A DNA stretch of 64,000 bases from Opitutia bacterium (GCA_947453335.1 CANGFP010000002.1:62001-126000); one strand, 5' to 3'. Shown: positions 18,237-28,991, counted from the stretch's first letter. Numbers and translations: made by a program. The notes: generated by a model not told the origin, from the letters alone.

Positions 18237-18617
18237 TTACTTGGTGGGAGCCGCGGCGACGCCGACGGTCTTGCGCTTGCCCTTGCGGGTACGGGCGTTG
18301 GTGCGCGTGCGCTGGCCGCGGACCGGGAGGCCACGGAAGTGGCGAAGGCCGCGGTAGCACTTGATGGCTTGGAGGCGCTTCAGGTTCTGGGCGATGTCGC
18401 GGCGGAGGTCGCCTTCGCACTTGTAGCCCATGCGCACGATGTACTCGACGATCTTGTTGAGCTGCTCTTCGGAGAGGGTCGACGCGCGCATCGTCGGATC
18501 GAAGCCCAGGGCTTCGCAGATCTCCGTGGCGCGGCGGGGGCCGATGCCATAGATGTAGCGGAGCGAGTACTCTACTTTCTTGTTGTTGGGAATGTCTACG
18601 CCGAGGAGTCGAGGCAT
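18237..18617 (-). CDS. rpsM: 30S ribosomal protein S13
   Basis: The 126-residue S13 starts at ATG 18615-18617 ([19 protein letters not shown]). The helix-hairpin-helix [18 protein letters not shown] follows, and the C-terminal tail [20 protein letters not shown] contacts P-site tRNA. The longer open frame upstream is not conserved. Only 79 bp separate it from map; infA and rpmJ, often found here, are absent from that gap. Confidence 0.96.
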   Translation of the reverse strand: MPRLLGVDIPNNKKVEYSLRYIYGIGPRRATEICEALGFDPTMRASTLSEEQLNKIVEYIVRMGYKCEGDLRRDIAQNLKRLQAIKCYRGLRHFRGLPVRGQRTRTNARTRKGKRKTVGVAAAPTK

Positions 18618-18696
18618 GGTGTCCGTGCTGGTTGGAAGGTGGGAAAGAGGTCGGAACTTGAAGGTTCTTCGTGGATTTGGAAGCAAAAAATATTCT

Positions 18697-19458
18697 TTAT
18701 GGAAGGGTCAGGATTTCAGCCCCTTTTTCGGTCACCAAGACGGTGTGCTCGAAATGGGCGGAAACCTTGCCGTCGGCGGTCCGGGCGGTCCAGCCATCGG
18801 CAGCCATGACGATCTTGTGTGTGCCCAGATTGACCATCGGCTCAATGGCTAAAGCCATACCGGGCAGCAACTTAGGTCCAGTTCCTGCCTTGCCGAAATT
18901 GGGGATCTGAGGTTCCTCGTGCATCTTGCGTCCGACGCCATGGCCAACGAAGTCGCGCACGATGCCGTACCCATGGGGGGCCAGGGAGGCCTGGATGGCA
19001 GCGGAGATGTCCCCTACCCTGTTGCCGGGCTTCACGGCAGCGATGCCGGCGTGGAGGGCGTTTTCGGTCTCGCGACAAAGGGCTTGGGCCTCGGCCGAGG
19101 CCTGGCCGACCACGAGGGTCCGGGCGTTGTCGCCGATGTAGCCATCGCGACGGACGACCACATCCAAGGAAACCAGGTCGCCCTCGCGGACGATCCGGTC
19201 CGGGGCGCCGATGCCATGGACGACCTCGTCGTTGACCGAGATGCAGATGTGGCCCGGGTAGGTAAGCCGACCGACGACGTAGCCGAAGCAGGCGCTCTCG
19301 CATCCGTGGCGGACCATGAGACCGCGGGCGGCGGCGTCGAGCCCGGCCGTCGAGACGCCCGGGACGACCAAGGACGACAAGTCGTGCAGCACGCGGGCGG
19401 CGGCCGTGCACGCGGCACGCATGCGACCCACCTCCGCCTCCGACTTAAGATCGATCAT
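18697..19458 (-). CDS. map: Methionine aminopeptidase, type I
   Basis: This enzyme removes the initiator Met from nascent proteins. The 253-residue length is typical. Metal ligands are visible: two Asp in [20 protein letters not shown] near residue 100, His in [19 protein letters not shown] near 172, Glu in [11 protein letters not shown] near 207 and Glu in [11 protein letters not shown] near 238. It lies directly after secY, with adk missing from between them. Confidence 0.95.
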   Translation of the reverse strand: MIDLKSEAEVGRMRAACTAAARVLHDLSSLVVPGVSTAGLDAAARGLMVRHGCESACFGYVVGRLTYPGHICISVNDEVVHGIGAPDRIVREGDLVSLDVVVRRDGYIGDNARTLVVGQASAEAQALCRETENALHAGIAAVKPGNRVGDISAAIQASLAPHGYGIVRDFVGHGVGRKMHEEPQIPNFGKAGTGPKLLPGMALAIEPMVNLGTHKIVMAADGWTARTADGKVSAHFEHTVLVTEKGAEILTLP

Positions 19459-19470
19459 CCCCGGGAAAGC

Positions 19471-20997
<1,527 letters not shown>

Positions 20998-21020
20998 CGC
21001 GGAAGGCGTGGCCTGGATGA

Positions 21021-21482
21021 TTACTCAGCCTTGGCTTCCTTGACCGCGAGCTCGATGACCTTGCCGCCGGCGGCGACGATCTTCTTCTTGGCGGACTCGG
21101 AGAAACGGTGGGCCGAAACGGTGACGGCGCGGGTGATCTCGCCCGTGCCCAGCACCTTGAGGAGCGGGGCGTTGGAGCGGAGCACGCCCTGGGCCTTGAA
21201 CTCGGCGAGGCCGAGGCTCTTGCCTTCGAGCGCGTCGATGTCGCGCAGGTTGACCACGGCGTAGTCGACGCGGTTCACGTTCTTGAAGCCACGATGGGGC
21301 AGACGACGGTAGAGCGGCATCTGGCCGCCTTCGAAGCCGGGGCGATGGCCGCCGCCGGAGCGGGCCTTCATACCCTTGTGGCCACGACCGGAAGTCTTGC
21401 CGTGACCCGTGCCGCGGCCGCGGCCGAGGATCTTATGGCGATGCGTGGAGCCCTTGATGGCGGGCAGAGAATGGAGCTTCAT
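21021..21482 (-). CDS. rplO: 50S ribosomal protein L15
   Basis: The 153-residue L15 starts MKLHSLPAIKGSTHRHKILG. The glycine- and arginine-rich N-terminal tail GRGRGTGHGKTSGRGHKGMKAR threads into 23S rRNA, and GGHRPGFEGGQMPLYRRLPHRGF is conserved. It follows rpsE by 15 bp; rpmD (L30), normally between them, is absent. Confidence 0.96.
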   Translation of the reverse strand: MKLHSLPAIKGSTHRHKILGRGRGTGHGKTSGRGHKGMKARSGGGHRPGFEGGQMPLYRRLPHRGFKNVNRVDYAVVNLRDIDALEGKSLGLAEFKAQGVLRSNAPLLKVLGTGEITRAVTVSAHRFSESAKKKIVAAGGKVIELAVKEAKAE

Positions 21483-21497
21483 GTAGGGAGGTTCCGC

Positions 21498-22118
21498 TTA
21501 GGCGCGGAGGGACTTGATTTGTTCGAGGGTGCGGAGCTGGGCGAGACCGTCGAGGGTGGCCTTCACGATCGCCTGCGGGTTGTTCGAACCCATGGACTTC
21601 GAGAGGACATCCTTCAGGCCGACCACTTCGAGGACGGCGCGGACGCCGCCGCCGGCGATGAGGCCGGTACCGGGCGAAGCCGGGCGGAGCATCACGACGC
21701 CACCGTCGGCGCGGCCGACGACTTCATGCGGGATGGTGTTGTTGCGGAGGTTGACGCGGACGAGGGCGCGGTGGGCGCGGTCGGTGCCCTTGCGGATCGC
21801 ATCGGGAACTTCCTTGGCCTTGCCGTAACCCACGCCGACGCGGCCCTTGCCGTCACCGGCCACGACGAGCGCGGCGAAGTTGAAGCGGCGGCCGCCCTTG
21901 ACGACCTTCGAGCAGCGGTTGATGTGGACGACCTTGTCGTTGTACTCGGAAGCGGGAGCGTCGTTGCGGTTGTCGCGACGGGGACCGCGGGGACCACCAG
22001 GGCCGCCCGGACCGCGACGGTTGTTGGGGCCGCCAGGACCACGGCGTTCGCCGCCTTGGCCGTAACCGGCGTTGGCGGGGGCGGCAGGGGCCGCGGCATT
22101 CTTGGTTTCTTCGCTCAT
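21498..22118 (-). CDS. rpsE: 30S ribosomal protein S5 with Gly/Arg/Pro-rich N-terminal extension
   Basis: The S5 dsRBD-like core runs from [21 protein letters not shown] (near residue 52) through [22 protein letters not shown] and [21 protein letters not shown], with the two expected domains. The first about 50 residues ([20 protein letters not shown], then repeats of GPGG and RGP) are low-complexity and disordered-looking. They make the protein 206 residues, against 167 in E. coli. S5 helps decoding fidelity. Confidence 0.96.
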   Translation of the reverse strand: MSEETKNAAAPAAPANAGYGQGGERRGPGGPNNRRGPGGPGGPRGPRRDNRNDAPASEYNDKVVHINRCSKVVKGGRRFNFAALVVAGDGKGRVGVGYGKAKEVPDAIRKGTDRAHRALVRVNLRNNTIPHEVVGRADGGVVMLRPASPGTGLIAGGGVRAVLEVVGLKDVLSKSMGSNNPQAIVKATLDGLAQLRTLEQIKSLRA

Positions 22119-22127
22119 GGAATGTTA

Positions 22128-22490
22128 TTAGAAGAGGAGACCCGCGGCGCGGGCGGCGTCGGCGAAAGCCTTGACGGCGCCATGGTAGCGGCGGCCGGCG
22201 CGGTCGAAGACGACGGTGGTGAGGCCGGCGGCCTTGGCCTTCGCGCCGAAGGCGGCACCGAAGGCGGTGGCGCCCTTGACGGTCGGACGCAGCTTCTGGC
22301 CGCGCAGGTCCTTCGAGGTCGAGGCGGTGGCCACGAGGGTGACGCCGCGGTCGTCGTCGATCGCCTGGGCGTAGAGGTGGAGGTGCGTCAGCTTGAGGGC
22401 CAGACGGGGACGGGCGGCGGTGCCGCGCACCGTCTTGCGGATGCGCCAGCGGCGCTTGCGCGCGAGCAGGTTCTTCTTGGAAATGTTCAT
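22128..22490 (-). CDS. rplR: 50S ribosomal protein L18
   Basis: The 120-residue L18 binds 5S rRNA in the central protuberance. The basic N-terminus NLLARKRRWRIRKTVRGTAARPRLAL and the C-terminal FDRAGRRYHGAVKAFADAARAAGLLF are family signatures. It sits between rplF and rpsE in standard order. Confidence 0.95.
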   Translation of the reverse strand: MNISKKNLLARKRRWRIRKTVRGTAARPRLALKLTHLHLYAQAIDDDRGVTLVATASTSKDLRGQKLRPTVKGATAFGAAFGAKAKAAGLTTVVFDRAGRRYHGAVKAFADAARAAGLLF

Positions 22491-22510
22491 GAAGGTATGC
22501 GGGTTGCGGA

Positions 22511-23047
22511 TTAGGCGGTCTTCTTGCCTTCCTTGCGGCGGACGTATTCGCCTTCGACGCGAACACCCTTGCCCTTATAAGGCTCGACCGGCTTGTAGAG
22601 CTTGATGGAGGCGGCGACCTGGCCGACCATGTGGCGGTCCGGGCCGGAGATCACCAGCTTCGTGCCGTCGGTGACGACGACGGAGACGCCGGCGGGGACG
22701 GTGTAGCGGATCGGGTGGGAGTAACCGAGGGCGAGATCGAGGACGTTGCCCTTGAGGGCGGCCTTGAAACCGACGCCTTCGATCAGAAGGGTCTTGCTGT
22801 AGCCCTTCTCGACGCCTTCCACCATGTTGCGGATGATGGCGCGGGTGGTTCCGAAGAGAGGACCGGCGTCCTTCTTCTCGGAGAGGTCGGCGACCTGGAC
22901 GACGGACTTGTCGACGGTCACGCCGATCTGGGCGGGGAACGTGTGCGAAAGCTTACCCTTCGGGCCTTCGATGGAGATGGTCTTGCCGGAGACCGCGACC
23001 TTGACGGAGGCGGGGACGGGGACGGGCTGTTTGCCGATGCGGCTCAT
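22511..23047 (-). CDS. rplF: 50S ribosomal protein L6
   Basis: The 178-residue L6 starts MSRIGKQPVPVPASVKVAVSG. Two repeated alpha/beta folds are visible, with TRAIIRNMVEGVEKGYSKTL near residue 68 and the RNA-binding signature GPDRHMVGQVAASI near 143. The C-terminus is PYKGKGVRVEGEYVRRKEGKK. It is in standard spc order. Confidence 0.96.
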   Translation of the reverse strand: MSRIGKQPVPVPASVKVAVSGKTISIEGPKGKLSHTFPAQIGVTVDKSVVQVADLSEKKDAGPLFGTTRAIIRNMVEGVEKGYSKTLLIEGVGFKAALKGNVLDLALGYSHPIRYTVPAGVSVVVTDGTKLVISGPDRHMVGQVAASIKLYKPVEPYKGKGVRVEGEYVRRKEGKKTA

Positions 23048-23071
23048 GACTTTGTTTGTAGGGGGTGCGGG

Positions 23072-23470
23072 TTACCAGACCTTGGCGAGGAGTTCGCCGC
23101 CGACCTTCTGGCGACGGGCCTCGGCATCGGTCATGACGCCACGGGAAGTGGTGAGGATGGAGACGCCCATGCCGCCGATGACCTTGGGCACGGTGGTGTA
23201 GCCGGCGTAGACGCGGCGACCAGGGGTCGAGACGCGCTCGATGCTGGTGATGGCGGGGACGCCGGAGATGTACTTGAGCGTGAGCTCGAGCACGGGCTTG
23301 TCGTCGCGTTCGGCCTTACGGAAGCCGGCGAGGTAGCCGGACTCGGTGAGGATGCGGGCGACGCCTTCGCGGAGGCGGGACCACTGGATCACGACCGTGG
23401 CCTTCTCGGCCTTGGAAGCGTTGCGGATGGAGGTCAGGAAATCCCCGATGGTATCGTTGGAAGCGGACAT
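23072..23470 (-). CDS. rpsH: 30S ribosomal protein S8
   Basis: The 132-residue S8 begins MSASNDTIGDFLTSIRNASKAEK. The C-terminal GVSILTTSRGVMTDAEARRQKVGGELLAKVW carries the STSRG-like rRNA-binding motif, here TTSRG. S8 is the classical translational repressor of the spc operon in E. coli; whether it acts so here is unknown. Confidence 0.96.
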   Translation of the reverse strand: MSASNDTIGDFLTSIRNASKAEKATVVIQWSRLREGVARILTESGYLAGFRKAERDDKPVLELTLKYISGVPAITSIERVSTPGRRVYAGYTTVPKVIGGMGVSILTTSRGVMTDAEARRQKVGGELLAKVW

Positions 23471-23490
23471 AGGTGCGGTGCGGTCGGAGG

Positions 23491-23796
23491 TTACCAGGAA
23501 GCCTTGGTGACGCCAGGGATCTGGCCGCCGAGGGCGAGTTCGCGGAAGGTGATGCGGGAGAGGCCGAACTTGCGGATGAACGCACGGGGACGACCTGAGA
23601 TGGAGCAGCGGTTCTTATGGCGCACCTTGGAGGAGTTGCGCGGCAGCTCGGTCAGCTTGCGCTGGGCTGCGTAGAACTCTTCCTCGGTGGTCTTGGGGCT
23701 GAGCAGGATCGCCTTGAGCTCGGCGCGCTTGGCGGCGTGCTTGGCGACGAGGCGGTCGCGCTTGAGGGCGCGCTGGATGACGGACTTCTTGGCCAT
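23491..23796 (-). CDS. rpsN: 30S ribosomal protein S14 (long, zinc-free type)
   Basis: The 101-residue protein begins [20 protein letters not shown] and ends [11 protein letters not shown]. The conserved core [23 protein letters not shown] carries a single Cys, so this is the long C-minus form without a zinc site. It lies between rplE and rpsH. Confidence 0.96.
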   Translation of the reverse strand: MAKKSVIQRALKRDRLVAKHAAKRAELKAILLSPKTTEEEFYAAQRKLTELPRNSSKVRHKNRCSISGRPRAFIRKFGLSRITFRELALGGQIPGVTKASW

Positions 23797-23817
23797 GCTG
23801 GTGTGTTAAGCTGGGGG

Positions 23818-24402
23818 TTAGGCCTTCGCGGTGGCGGCGGCTTCGGTGGCGGCGGACGAGCGGCGGAAGGGCATGCCGAGCAGGCGGAGCAGCTCGCGAC
23901 CTTCGTCGTCGGTGGTGGCGGTCGTCACGATGACGACGTCCATGCCGATGTTCGCGCGCTGCGAGCCGTCGGCCTGGGTTTCCGGGAAGATGGTATGGTC
24001 GACGATGCCGAGCGAATAGTTGCCGCGGCCGTCGAGTCGGTTGCCGACGCCGCGGAAGTCGCGGATCATCGGGAGGGCCACCGCGGTGAGGCGGAGGAGG
24101 AATTCCCACATGCGGGCGCCACGGAGGGTGACCATGCAGCCGAGGGGCATGCCTTGGCGGACCTTGAAGCTGGCGACGCTCTTGGAAGCGTAGGTGATCA
24201 CTGGCTTCTGGCCCGAGAGCTTGGTGATCTCCTTGACCACTTCGGCGATGTGACCCTTGTCGGCCTCGGCCTTGAAGGCGGAGTTGAGGACGATCTTGGT
24301 CAGGTTCGGGACCTGGTGGATGTTCTTGTATCCGCGGCTCTTGCGGAGTTCAGGGACGACCTTCTCGAGGTAGACCTTCTTAAGGTAGGGCTTGGTGGAC
24401 AT
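23818..24402 (-). CDS. rplE: 50S ribosomal protein L5
   Basis: The 194-residue L5 contacts 5S rRNA and the P-site tRNA. Its signatures are VPNLTKIVLNSAFKAEADKG near residue 27, KSVASFKVRQGMPLGCMVTLRG near 75, and GMDVVIVTTATTDDEGRELLRLLGMPF near 155. The last 12 residues form an Ala-rich tail. It lies between rplX and rpsN. Confidence 0.96.
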   Translation of the reverse strand: MSTKPYLKKVYLEKVVPELRKSRGYKNIHQVPNLTKIVLNSAFKAEADKGHIAEVVKEITKLSGQKPVITYASKSVASFKVRQGMPLGCMVTLRGARMWEFLLRLTAVALPMIRDFRGVGNRLDGRGNYSLGIVDHTIFPETQADGSQRANIGMDVVIVTTATTDDEGRELLRLLGMPFRRSSAATEAAATAKA

Positions 24403-24434
24403 CTGCGTGTAAAGCTCGGGTGGTTTCGTCGGGG

Positions 24435-24707
24435 TTACTTGGCCGCCTTCTTGGCGGGCTTCTTCGCGCGGCGGGCGTCCCAGAGGGAGCCGAGCATCAC
24501 GTTGGAGCGATGGATCGGGGCTTCCTTCTCGGTGATGCCGCCGGTGCCTTCCTGCGTGCGCTTCAGGTGGCGCTTGACGAGGTTGAGGCCCTTGATGGTG
24601 ACGCGCTCGGCGGCGCGGTCATAGGCGAGGATCTCGCCGCGCTTGCCCTTGTCGGCACCGGCGATGACGACGACTTCGTCGCCCTTCTTGATATCAGTCT
24701 TGGACAT
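24435..24707 (-). CDS. rplX: 50S ribosomal protein L24
   Basis: The 90-residue L24 begins [27 protein letters not shown], the KOW motif. It continues [20 protein letters not shown] and ends in a Lys/Ala tail. It is an early assembly protein of the 50S. It follows rplN by 6 bp. Confidence 0.95.
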   Translation of the reverse strand: MSKTDIKKGDEVVVIAGADKGKRGEILAYDRAAERVTIKGLNLVKRHLKRTQEGTGGITEKEAPIHRSNVMLGSLWDARRAKKPAKKAAK

Positions 24708-24713
24708 GGCGGA

Positions 24714-25079
24714 TTAGAGGACCTCGGGAGCGAGGGAGATGATCTTCATGAAGTTCTTGCCGCGGAGCTCGCGGGCGACGGGCCCGAAGATGCGGGTGCC
24801 CTTGGGGTTGCCGTTGTCGTCCAGGATGACGACGGCGTTCGAATCGAAGCGCAGGTAGCTGCCGTCGTTGCGGCGGACCGGGGCGACGGTGCGGACGATG
24901 ACGGCGCGGACGACGCTGCCCTTCTTGCACTGGGCGTCGGGCGTGGAGTCCTTGACGGAGCAAATGATGACGTCGCCGATGCCGGCGGTGTCGGTGATCT
25001 GGCCGAGGCGGCGGATCATCTGGACGCGACGGGCGCCGGTGTTGTCGGCGACGTCGAGTCGGGAAAGCATCTGAATCAT
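24714..25079 (-). CDS. rplN: 50S ribosomal protein L14
   Basis: The 121-residue L14 begins [20 protein letters not shown] and contains the family signature [56 protein letters not shown] closes the protein. It sits at the subunit interface. It is in standard order between rpsQ and rplX. Confidence 0.97.
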   Translation of the reverse strand: MIQMLSRLDVADNTGARRVQMIRRLGQITDTAGIGDVIICSVKDSTPDAQCKKGSVVRAVIVRTVAPVRRNDGSYLRFDSNAVVILDDNGNPKGTRIFGPVARELRGKNFMKIISLAPEVL

Positions 25080-25100
25080 AGAGGTGCGGTAGGTTCGGGG

Positions 25101-25385
25101 TTAGCCGTCGATCGACTGGGCGGCGACCTTCGCGGCCTCGACGACGCGGACGACGCGCCAGCGCTTCAGCTTGGAGAGGGGGCGGGTCTCCATGATCTCG
25201 ACCTTATCGCCCACCTTGCATTCGTTCTTTTCGTCGTGGGCGTGCAGCACGGTGCGGCGCTTCACTTCCTTGCCGTAAACGGGGTGGAGGACGGTGTACT
25301 GGTAGTTGACCTTCACGGACTTGTCGCCGGAACGGGTGGCGACAAAACCGATGAGGGTCTTGCGGTTGGAGCGGGTCTCGGACAT
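25101..25385 (-). CDS. rpsQ: 30S ribosomal protein S17
   Basis: The 94-residue S17 shows RKTLIGFVATRSGDKSVKVNYQ and the OB-fold continuation HPVYGKEVKRRTVLHAHDEKNECKVGDKVEIMETRPLSKLKRWRVV. Its C-terminus is a little longer than in E. coli (84 aa). It is located between rpmC and rplN. Confidence 0.95.
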   Translation of the reverse strand: MSETRSNRKTLIGFVATRSGDKSVKVNYQYTVLHPVYGKEVKRRTVLHAHDEKNECKVGDKVEIMETRPLSKLKRWRVVRVVEAAKVAAQSIDG

Positions 25386-25403
25386 CGGAATAATGGTTAA
25401 GGG

Positions 25404-25628
25404 TTACTTGGCGGCGGTGGCCTTCGCCTTCAGCACCGTCAGGCAACGGGCGATGTCGGCGCGGAGGAAACGGAAACGGGCAGAGTTCTCGACAGCGCCG
25501 GTCGCCTTGCGGAGGCGGAGCTGGAGGAGTTCCTCGCGGGCTTCGCGCACGCGCTTCTGGAGCTCAGCGGCAGCCAGGGGACGCAGCGCGGAGGCGGCGG
25601 AAGGCTTGCCTTTTTGGTAGGTACGCAT
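25404..25628 (-). CDS. rpmC: 50S ribosomal protein L29
   Basis: The 74-residue L29 is a two-helix protein at the peptide exit. It contains AELQKRVREAREELLQLRLRKATGAVENSARFRFLRADIARCLTVL, with the conserved LRxxxAtGqleN-like core. It lies between rplP and rpsQ. The N-terminus MRTYQKGKPSAASALRPLA is slightly extended. Confidence 0.93.
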   Translation of the reverse strand: MRTYQKGKPSAASALRPLAAAELQKRVREAREELLQLRLRKATGAVENSARFRFLRADIARCLTVLKAKATAAK

Positions 25629-25669
25629 CGGGAAAAGAGGTCAGTTATGGGTGAGGAAGGCCTTAGGCA

Positions 25670-26098
25670 TCAATACTTTTCGAGTTCCTCGCGGGCGATG
25701 AAGCGGCAACGGACCTGGAGCTTGGTGTCGGCCAGGCGCATGGCCTCGCGGGCGACGGTGATCGGCACGCCGGCGACCTCGAAGAGCATGGTGCCCGGCT
25801 TGATGACGGCCACATAGTACTCGACGCTGCCCTTACCGGAGCCCATTCGGACTTCGGCCGGCTTCTTGGTCACGGGGGTGTGGGGGAAGACGCGCATCCA
25901 CATCTTGCCCTTGCGCTTCAGGGCGCGGGAGATGGCGATACGGGCGGCTTCGATCTGGTTGGCGGGGATGCGGGCACGGTCAAGGGACTGGATGCCGAAA
26001 TCGCCGAACGAGAGGGTGTTGCAGGTCGTGGCGTTACCGCGGATCTTGCCTTTGCGGTGTTTGCGCCACTTGGTGCGGGCGGGTTGAAGGTTGGCCAT
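25670..26098 (-). CDS. rplP: 50S ribosomal protein L16
   Basis: The 142-residue L16 begins MANLQPARTKWRKHRKGKIRGNAT. ITKKPAEVRMGSGKGSVEYYVAVIKPG-like residues carry the conserved RMGxGKG loop near residue 80. The start differs from the common MLxPKRtkyRK version. It lies between rpsC and rpmC. Confidence 0.96.
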   Translation of the reverse strand: MANLQPARTKWRKHRKGKIRGNATTCNTLSFGDFGIQSLDRARIPANQIEAARIAISRALKRKGKMWMRVFPHTPVTKKPAEVRMGSGKGSVEYYVAVIKPGTMLFEVAGVPITVAREAMRLADTKLQVRCRFIAREELEKY

Positions 26099-26135
26099 GG
26101 AAGCGGGTCGTTAGTTCGAGGGTTGCGCGGGCGGT

Positions 26136-26783
26136 TTAGAACTCGGAGTCCTTGGAGCAGATCCAGCACTTGATGCCGAGCTTGCCGTAGACGGTGCGGG
26201 CTTCGGCGAAACCATAGTCGATGTTCTCGCGAAGGGTGTGGAGGGGGACGCGACCGACGCGGGCGGATTCGACGCGGGCGATCTCGGCGCCGCCGAGGCG
26301 GCCGCCCAGGCGGAGACGGATGCCGTCGGCGCCGTTCTGCATGGTCGATTGGATGGCCTTCTTCATGGCGCGGCGGAAGGAGATGCGGCGTTCGAGCTGG
26401 AGCGCGACGTTCTCGGCGACGAGCTGCGCGACGAGGTCGGGGCGCTTCACTTCGTTGACCTCGAGGATGACGTCCTCGGGCTTGGCCTTGCCGGCGACGG
26501 CGGCGATCTCCTCGCGGAGCTTCTTGAGCTCATCGCCCTTGCGGCCGATGACGACGCCCGGACGGGCGGTCCAGATACGGACGCGGACCTTGGGGCCGGC
26601 GCGTTCGATGAAGATGCGGGGCACGGCGGCCTGGCGGAGCTTCTCCTTCAGGAATTCGCGGATGCGGTAGTCCTCGAGGATGTTGCGGGCGAAGGCGCCA
26701 TCGCGCTTGGTCGCGAACCAGCGAGATTCCCAGTTGCGGCGGACGGCTAGACGGAAGCCGATCGGATTTACTTTCTGTCCCAT
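26136..26783 (-). CDS. rpsC: 30S ribosomal protein S3
   Basis: The 215-residue S3 begins MGQKVNPIGFRLAVRRNWESRWF. The KH domain includes RTARPGVVIGRKGDELKKLREE-like residues near 64-85, with the GxxG loop as IGRKGDE. The C-domain signature is GADGIRLRLGGRLGGAEIARVE, then KLGIKCWIC. It has mRNA-helicase-linked function at the 30S entry channel. It follows rplV. Confidence 0.97.
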   Translation of the reverse strand: MGQKVNPIGFRLAVRRNWESRWFATKRDGAFARNILEDYRIREFLKEKLRQAAVPRIFIERAGPKVRVRIWTARPGVVIGRKGDELKKLREEIAAVAGKAKPEDVILEVNEVKRPDLVAQLVAENVALQLERRISFRRAMKKAIQSTMQNGADGIRLRLGGRLGGAEIARVESARVGRVPLHTLRENIDYGFAEARTVYGKLGIKCWICSKDSEF

Positions 26784-26801
26784 TGTATGGTTTGTAAGGG
26801 G

Positions 26802-27140
26802 TTACTTGGTGGCCGAGCCCAGCGCGATGCGGATGTGGCTCATGGACTTGTGGATCGGGTGGGCCGAGCCGCGCGCAGCGGGCATCGAGCGCTTGAGCAC
26901 CGGACCCTGGTTGACGGTCGCCGAGACGACGACGAGGTCGGCGCTGGAGAGCTGGTGGTTGTTCTCCGCGTTGGCGATCGCGCTGGCCAAGGTCTTGGAC
27001 AGGAGGCGCGCCGACTTGCGCGGGATGAAGCGGAGGAGCTGGACGGCTTCCTCGGCGGGGAGACCCTGGATCTGGCGGGCGACTTCGCGCACCTTCTGGG
27101 GCGACATGCGGGCGAAACGGGTGAGAGCGTGGACTTCCAT
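26802..27140 (-). CDS. rplV: 50S ribosomal protein L22
   Basis: The 112-residue L22 starts at ATG 27138-27140 (MEVHALTRFARMSPQKVREVARQIQG). The signature ASAIANAENNHQLSSADLVV is present, as is the exit-tunnel hairpin loop around RSMPAARGSAHPIHKSMSHIRI. The longer frame upstream is not conserved. It is separated from rpsS by the inserted secreted-protein gene. Confidence 0.95.
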   Translation of the reverse strand: MEVHALTRFARMSPQKVREVARQIQGLPAEEAVQLLRFIPRKSARLLSKTLASAIANAENNHQLSSADLVVVSATVNQGPVLKRSMPAARGSAHPIHKSMSHIRIALGSATK

Positions 27141-27165
27141 GACGGTTATAAAGGGATTGGGAGGA

Positions 27166-27504
27166 TTAGATGCGGGGATTGGCGCGGAGGAGGACGGTGT
27201 CGCCCGGCGAGATGCGGGCGCCGCCATCGAGCGAGAGGATCAGGGCCACGGCGCGATGCTCGGAGGCATCGGCCACGACGATCGAGCCGAAGGCCTGACC
27301 GGCGCGGGTCACCGTGCAGACGGCGCCCGGACGGAGACCTTCGCCGTAACCGCGGGCGAGGACCACGAGGTCCGCGCTGCGACCGACGACGACTTCGACG
27401 ACGTTGGCCTGACCAGTCGACTCGGCCGACCCCGACGTACGGCTGCCCGCGCAAACCGCGGCAGCGGAAGCGAGCAGGACCGACATGGGGAAGGCGAAGC
27501 GCAT
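27166..27504 (-). CDS. Small secreted protein inserted in the S10 operon between rpsS and rplV
   Basis: The 112-residue product starts MRFAFPMSVLLASAAAVCAG, a signal peptide with a Cys near residue 18 whose context (AAVC) only loosely resembles a lipobox. After a Ser/Gly linker, about 70 residues form a small beta-rich domain (ANVVEVVVGRSADLVVLARG, GLRPGAVCTVTRAGQAFGSI, GARISPGDTVLLRANPRI). The pattern resembles the C-terminal fold of FlgT-like proteins, which is inference. It begins 8 bp after rpsS and ends 25 bp before rplV on the same strand, so it must be co-transcribed with ribosomal genes. Base composition is like its neighbours. Confidence 0.8.
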   Translation of the reverse strand: MRFAFPMSVLLASAAAVCAGSRTSGSAESTGQANVVEVVVGRSADLVVLARGYGEGLRPGAVCTVTRAGQAFGSIVVADASEHRAVALILSLDGGARISPGDTVLLRANPRI

Positions 27505-27512
27505 GGACAGGA

Positions 27513-27791
<279 letters not shown>

Positions 27792-27813
27792 GTGCTTGGG
27801 TGACGTTTAAGGG

Positions 27814-28674
27814 TTAGACCTGCTTCACCTTGCGGCCGTTGCGGCGCAGGATAATCTGGTTGTTCGAAGCCTTCGCCTTGGTGCGCGTCGGGAAACCCTT
27901 CGCGAGCTGACCCCAGGGCGACTTGAGATGCTGGCGACCGCCACCACCCTTCTTCTTGCCGCCGCCACCGCCGTTGGGGTGGTCGACCGGGTTCATGGAC
28001 ATACCACGCTGGCGGGGACGGATGCCCTTCCAGCGGTTGCGGCCGGCCTTACCGAGGCTGGCGTTATGGTGATCGACGTTGCCGACGATGCCGACGGTGG
28101 CGCGGCAATCGGCGTTGATGTAACGCTGTTCGCCGGAAGGCATGCGCAGGATGGCGCGGTCGCCTTCGATACCGAGGAGTTGGGCGAAGCCGCCGGCCGA
28201 ACGGGCGACCTGGGCGCCCTTGCCGGGCTCGAGCTCGATGCAGTGGATGAAGGTCGCCGGAGCGATCAGGCGGAGAGGCAGCGAAAGACCAGGGGTCAGG
28301 CGCTCCTGGGCCTTGGTGGTGCTGACGACGACGTCGCCTACCTTCAGGCCATCGGGGGCGAGGATGTAGGTGTTCGTCTTGTCGGCGTACTCGAGCAGGG
28401 CGAGGTGCGCGGTGCGGTTCGGATCGTACTCGATGCGAAGCACGGTGGCCGGAGCGTCCAGGCGGTCGCGACGGAAGTCGATCACGCGGTAGAGCTTCTT
28501 GTGGCCTCCGCCTCGGCGGCGGGAAGTGATGCGACCGTAGCAGTTACGGCCCATGGCGCGGTGATTGCTCTCGGTGAGGGAGCGCTCAGGACGGCCAGGG
28601 TGCAGGCCCTCGGTCTTGACGCGAACGAGGAAGCGCGTGCCGGGGGTGATGGGACGATGGGTGACGATAGGCAT
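27814..28674 (-). CDS. rplB: 50S ribosomal protein L2
   Basis: The 286-residue L2 begins MPIVTHRPITPGTRFLVRVK. It contains GRNCYGRITSRRRGGGHKKLYRVIDF and NVDHHNASLGKAGRNRWKGIRPRQRGMSMNPVDHPNGGGGGKKKGGG, including the conserved His of the NPVDHPhGGG peptidyl-transferase-proximal loop. The His before GGG is replaced by Asn here. It is in standard S10 order. Confidence 0.97.
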   Translation of the reverse strand: MPIVTHRPITPGTRFLVRVKTEGLHPGRPERSLTESNHRAMGRNCYGRITSRRRGGGHKKLYRVIDFRRDRLDAPATVLRIEYDPNRTAHLALLEYADKTNTYILAPDGLKVGDVVVSTTKAQERLTPGLSLPLRLIAPATFIHCIELEPGKGAQVARSAGGFAQLLGIEGDRAILRMPSGEQRYINADCRATVGIVGNVDHHNASLGKAGRNRWKGIRPRQRGMSMNPVDHPNGGGGGKKKGGGGRQHLKSPWGQLAKGFPTRTKAKASNNQIILRRNGRKVKQV

Positions 28675-28694
28675 GGCTGTGTCTGCTCCGGAGA

Positions 28695-28982
28695 TTAGGC
28701 GAGGGAGATGACGTCGCCCTTCTTCAGGGTGACGATGGCCCGACGGGAGACGGACTCCTGGTAGACGGAGCCACCGCTGAGGCGGCTGCGGCGCATCTTA
28801 CCCTTGCGGATGACGATGTTGACCTTGAGGACGGAGACCTTGAAGGCGGCCTCGATGGCGGTCTTGACCTCGGCGCGGTCGCAACCGGGGAGGATCTCGA
28901 AGACGTACTTGTTGGCTTCAGCCAGGCCGGAGGCCTTTTCCGTGAGGATCGGGCGGCTGATGATTTCGGAAGCGGGCTTCAT
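28695..28982 (-). CDS. rplW: 50S ribosomal protein L23
   Basis: The 95-residue L23 begins MKPASEIISRPILTEKASGLAEANKYVFEI. This is the typical I-x-x-P-x-x-T-E-K start, followed by AEVKTAIEAAFKVSVLKVNIVIRKGK. It docks SRP and trigger factor at the exit tunnel. It lies between rplD and rplB. Confidence 0.96.
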   Translation of the reverse strand: MKPASEIISRPILTEKASGLAEANKYVFEILPGCDRAEVKTAIEAAFKVSVLKVNIVIRKGKMRRSRLSGGSVYQESVSRRAIVTLKKGDVISLA

Positions 28983-28991
28983 GTTGGGCTA

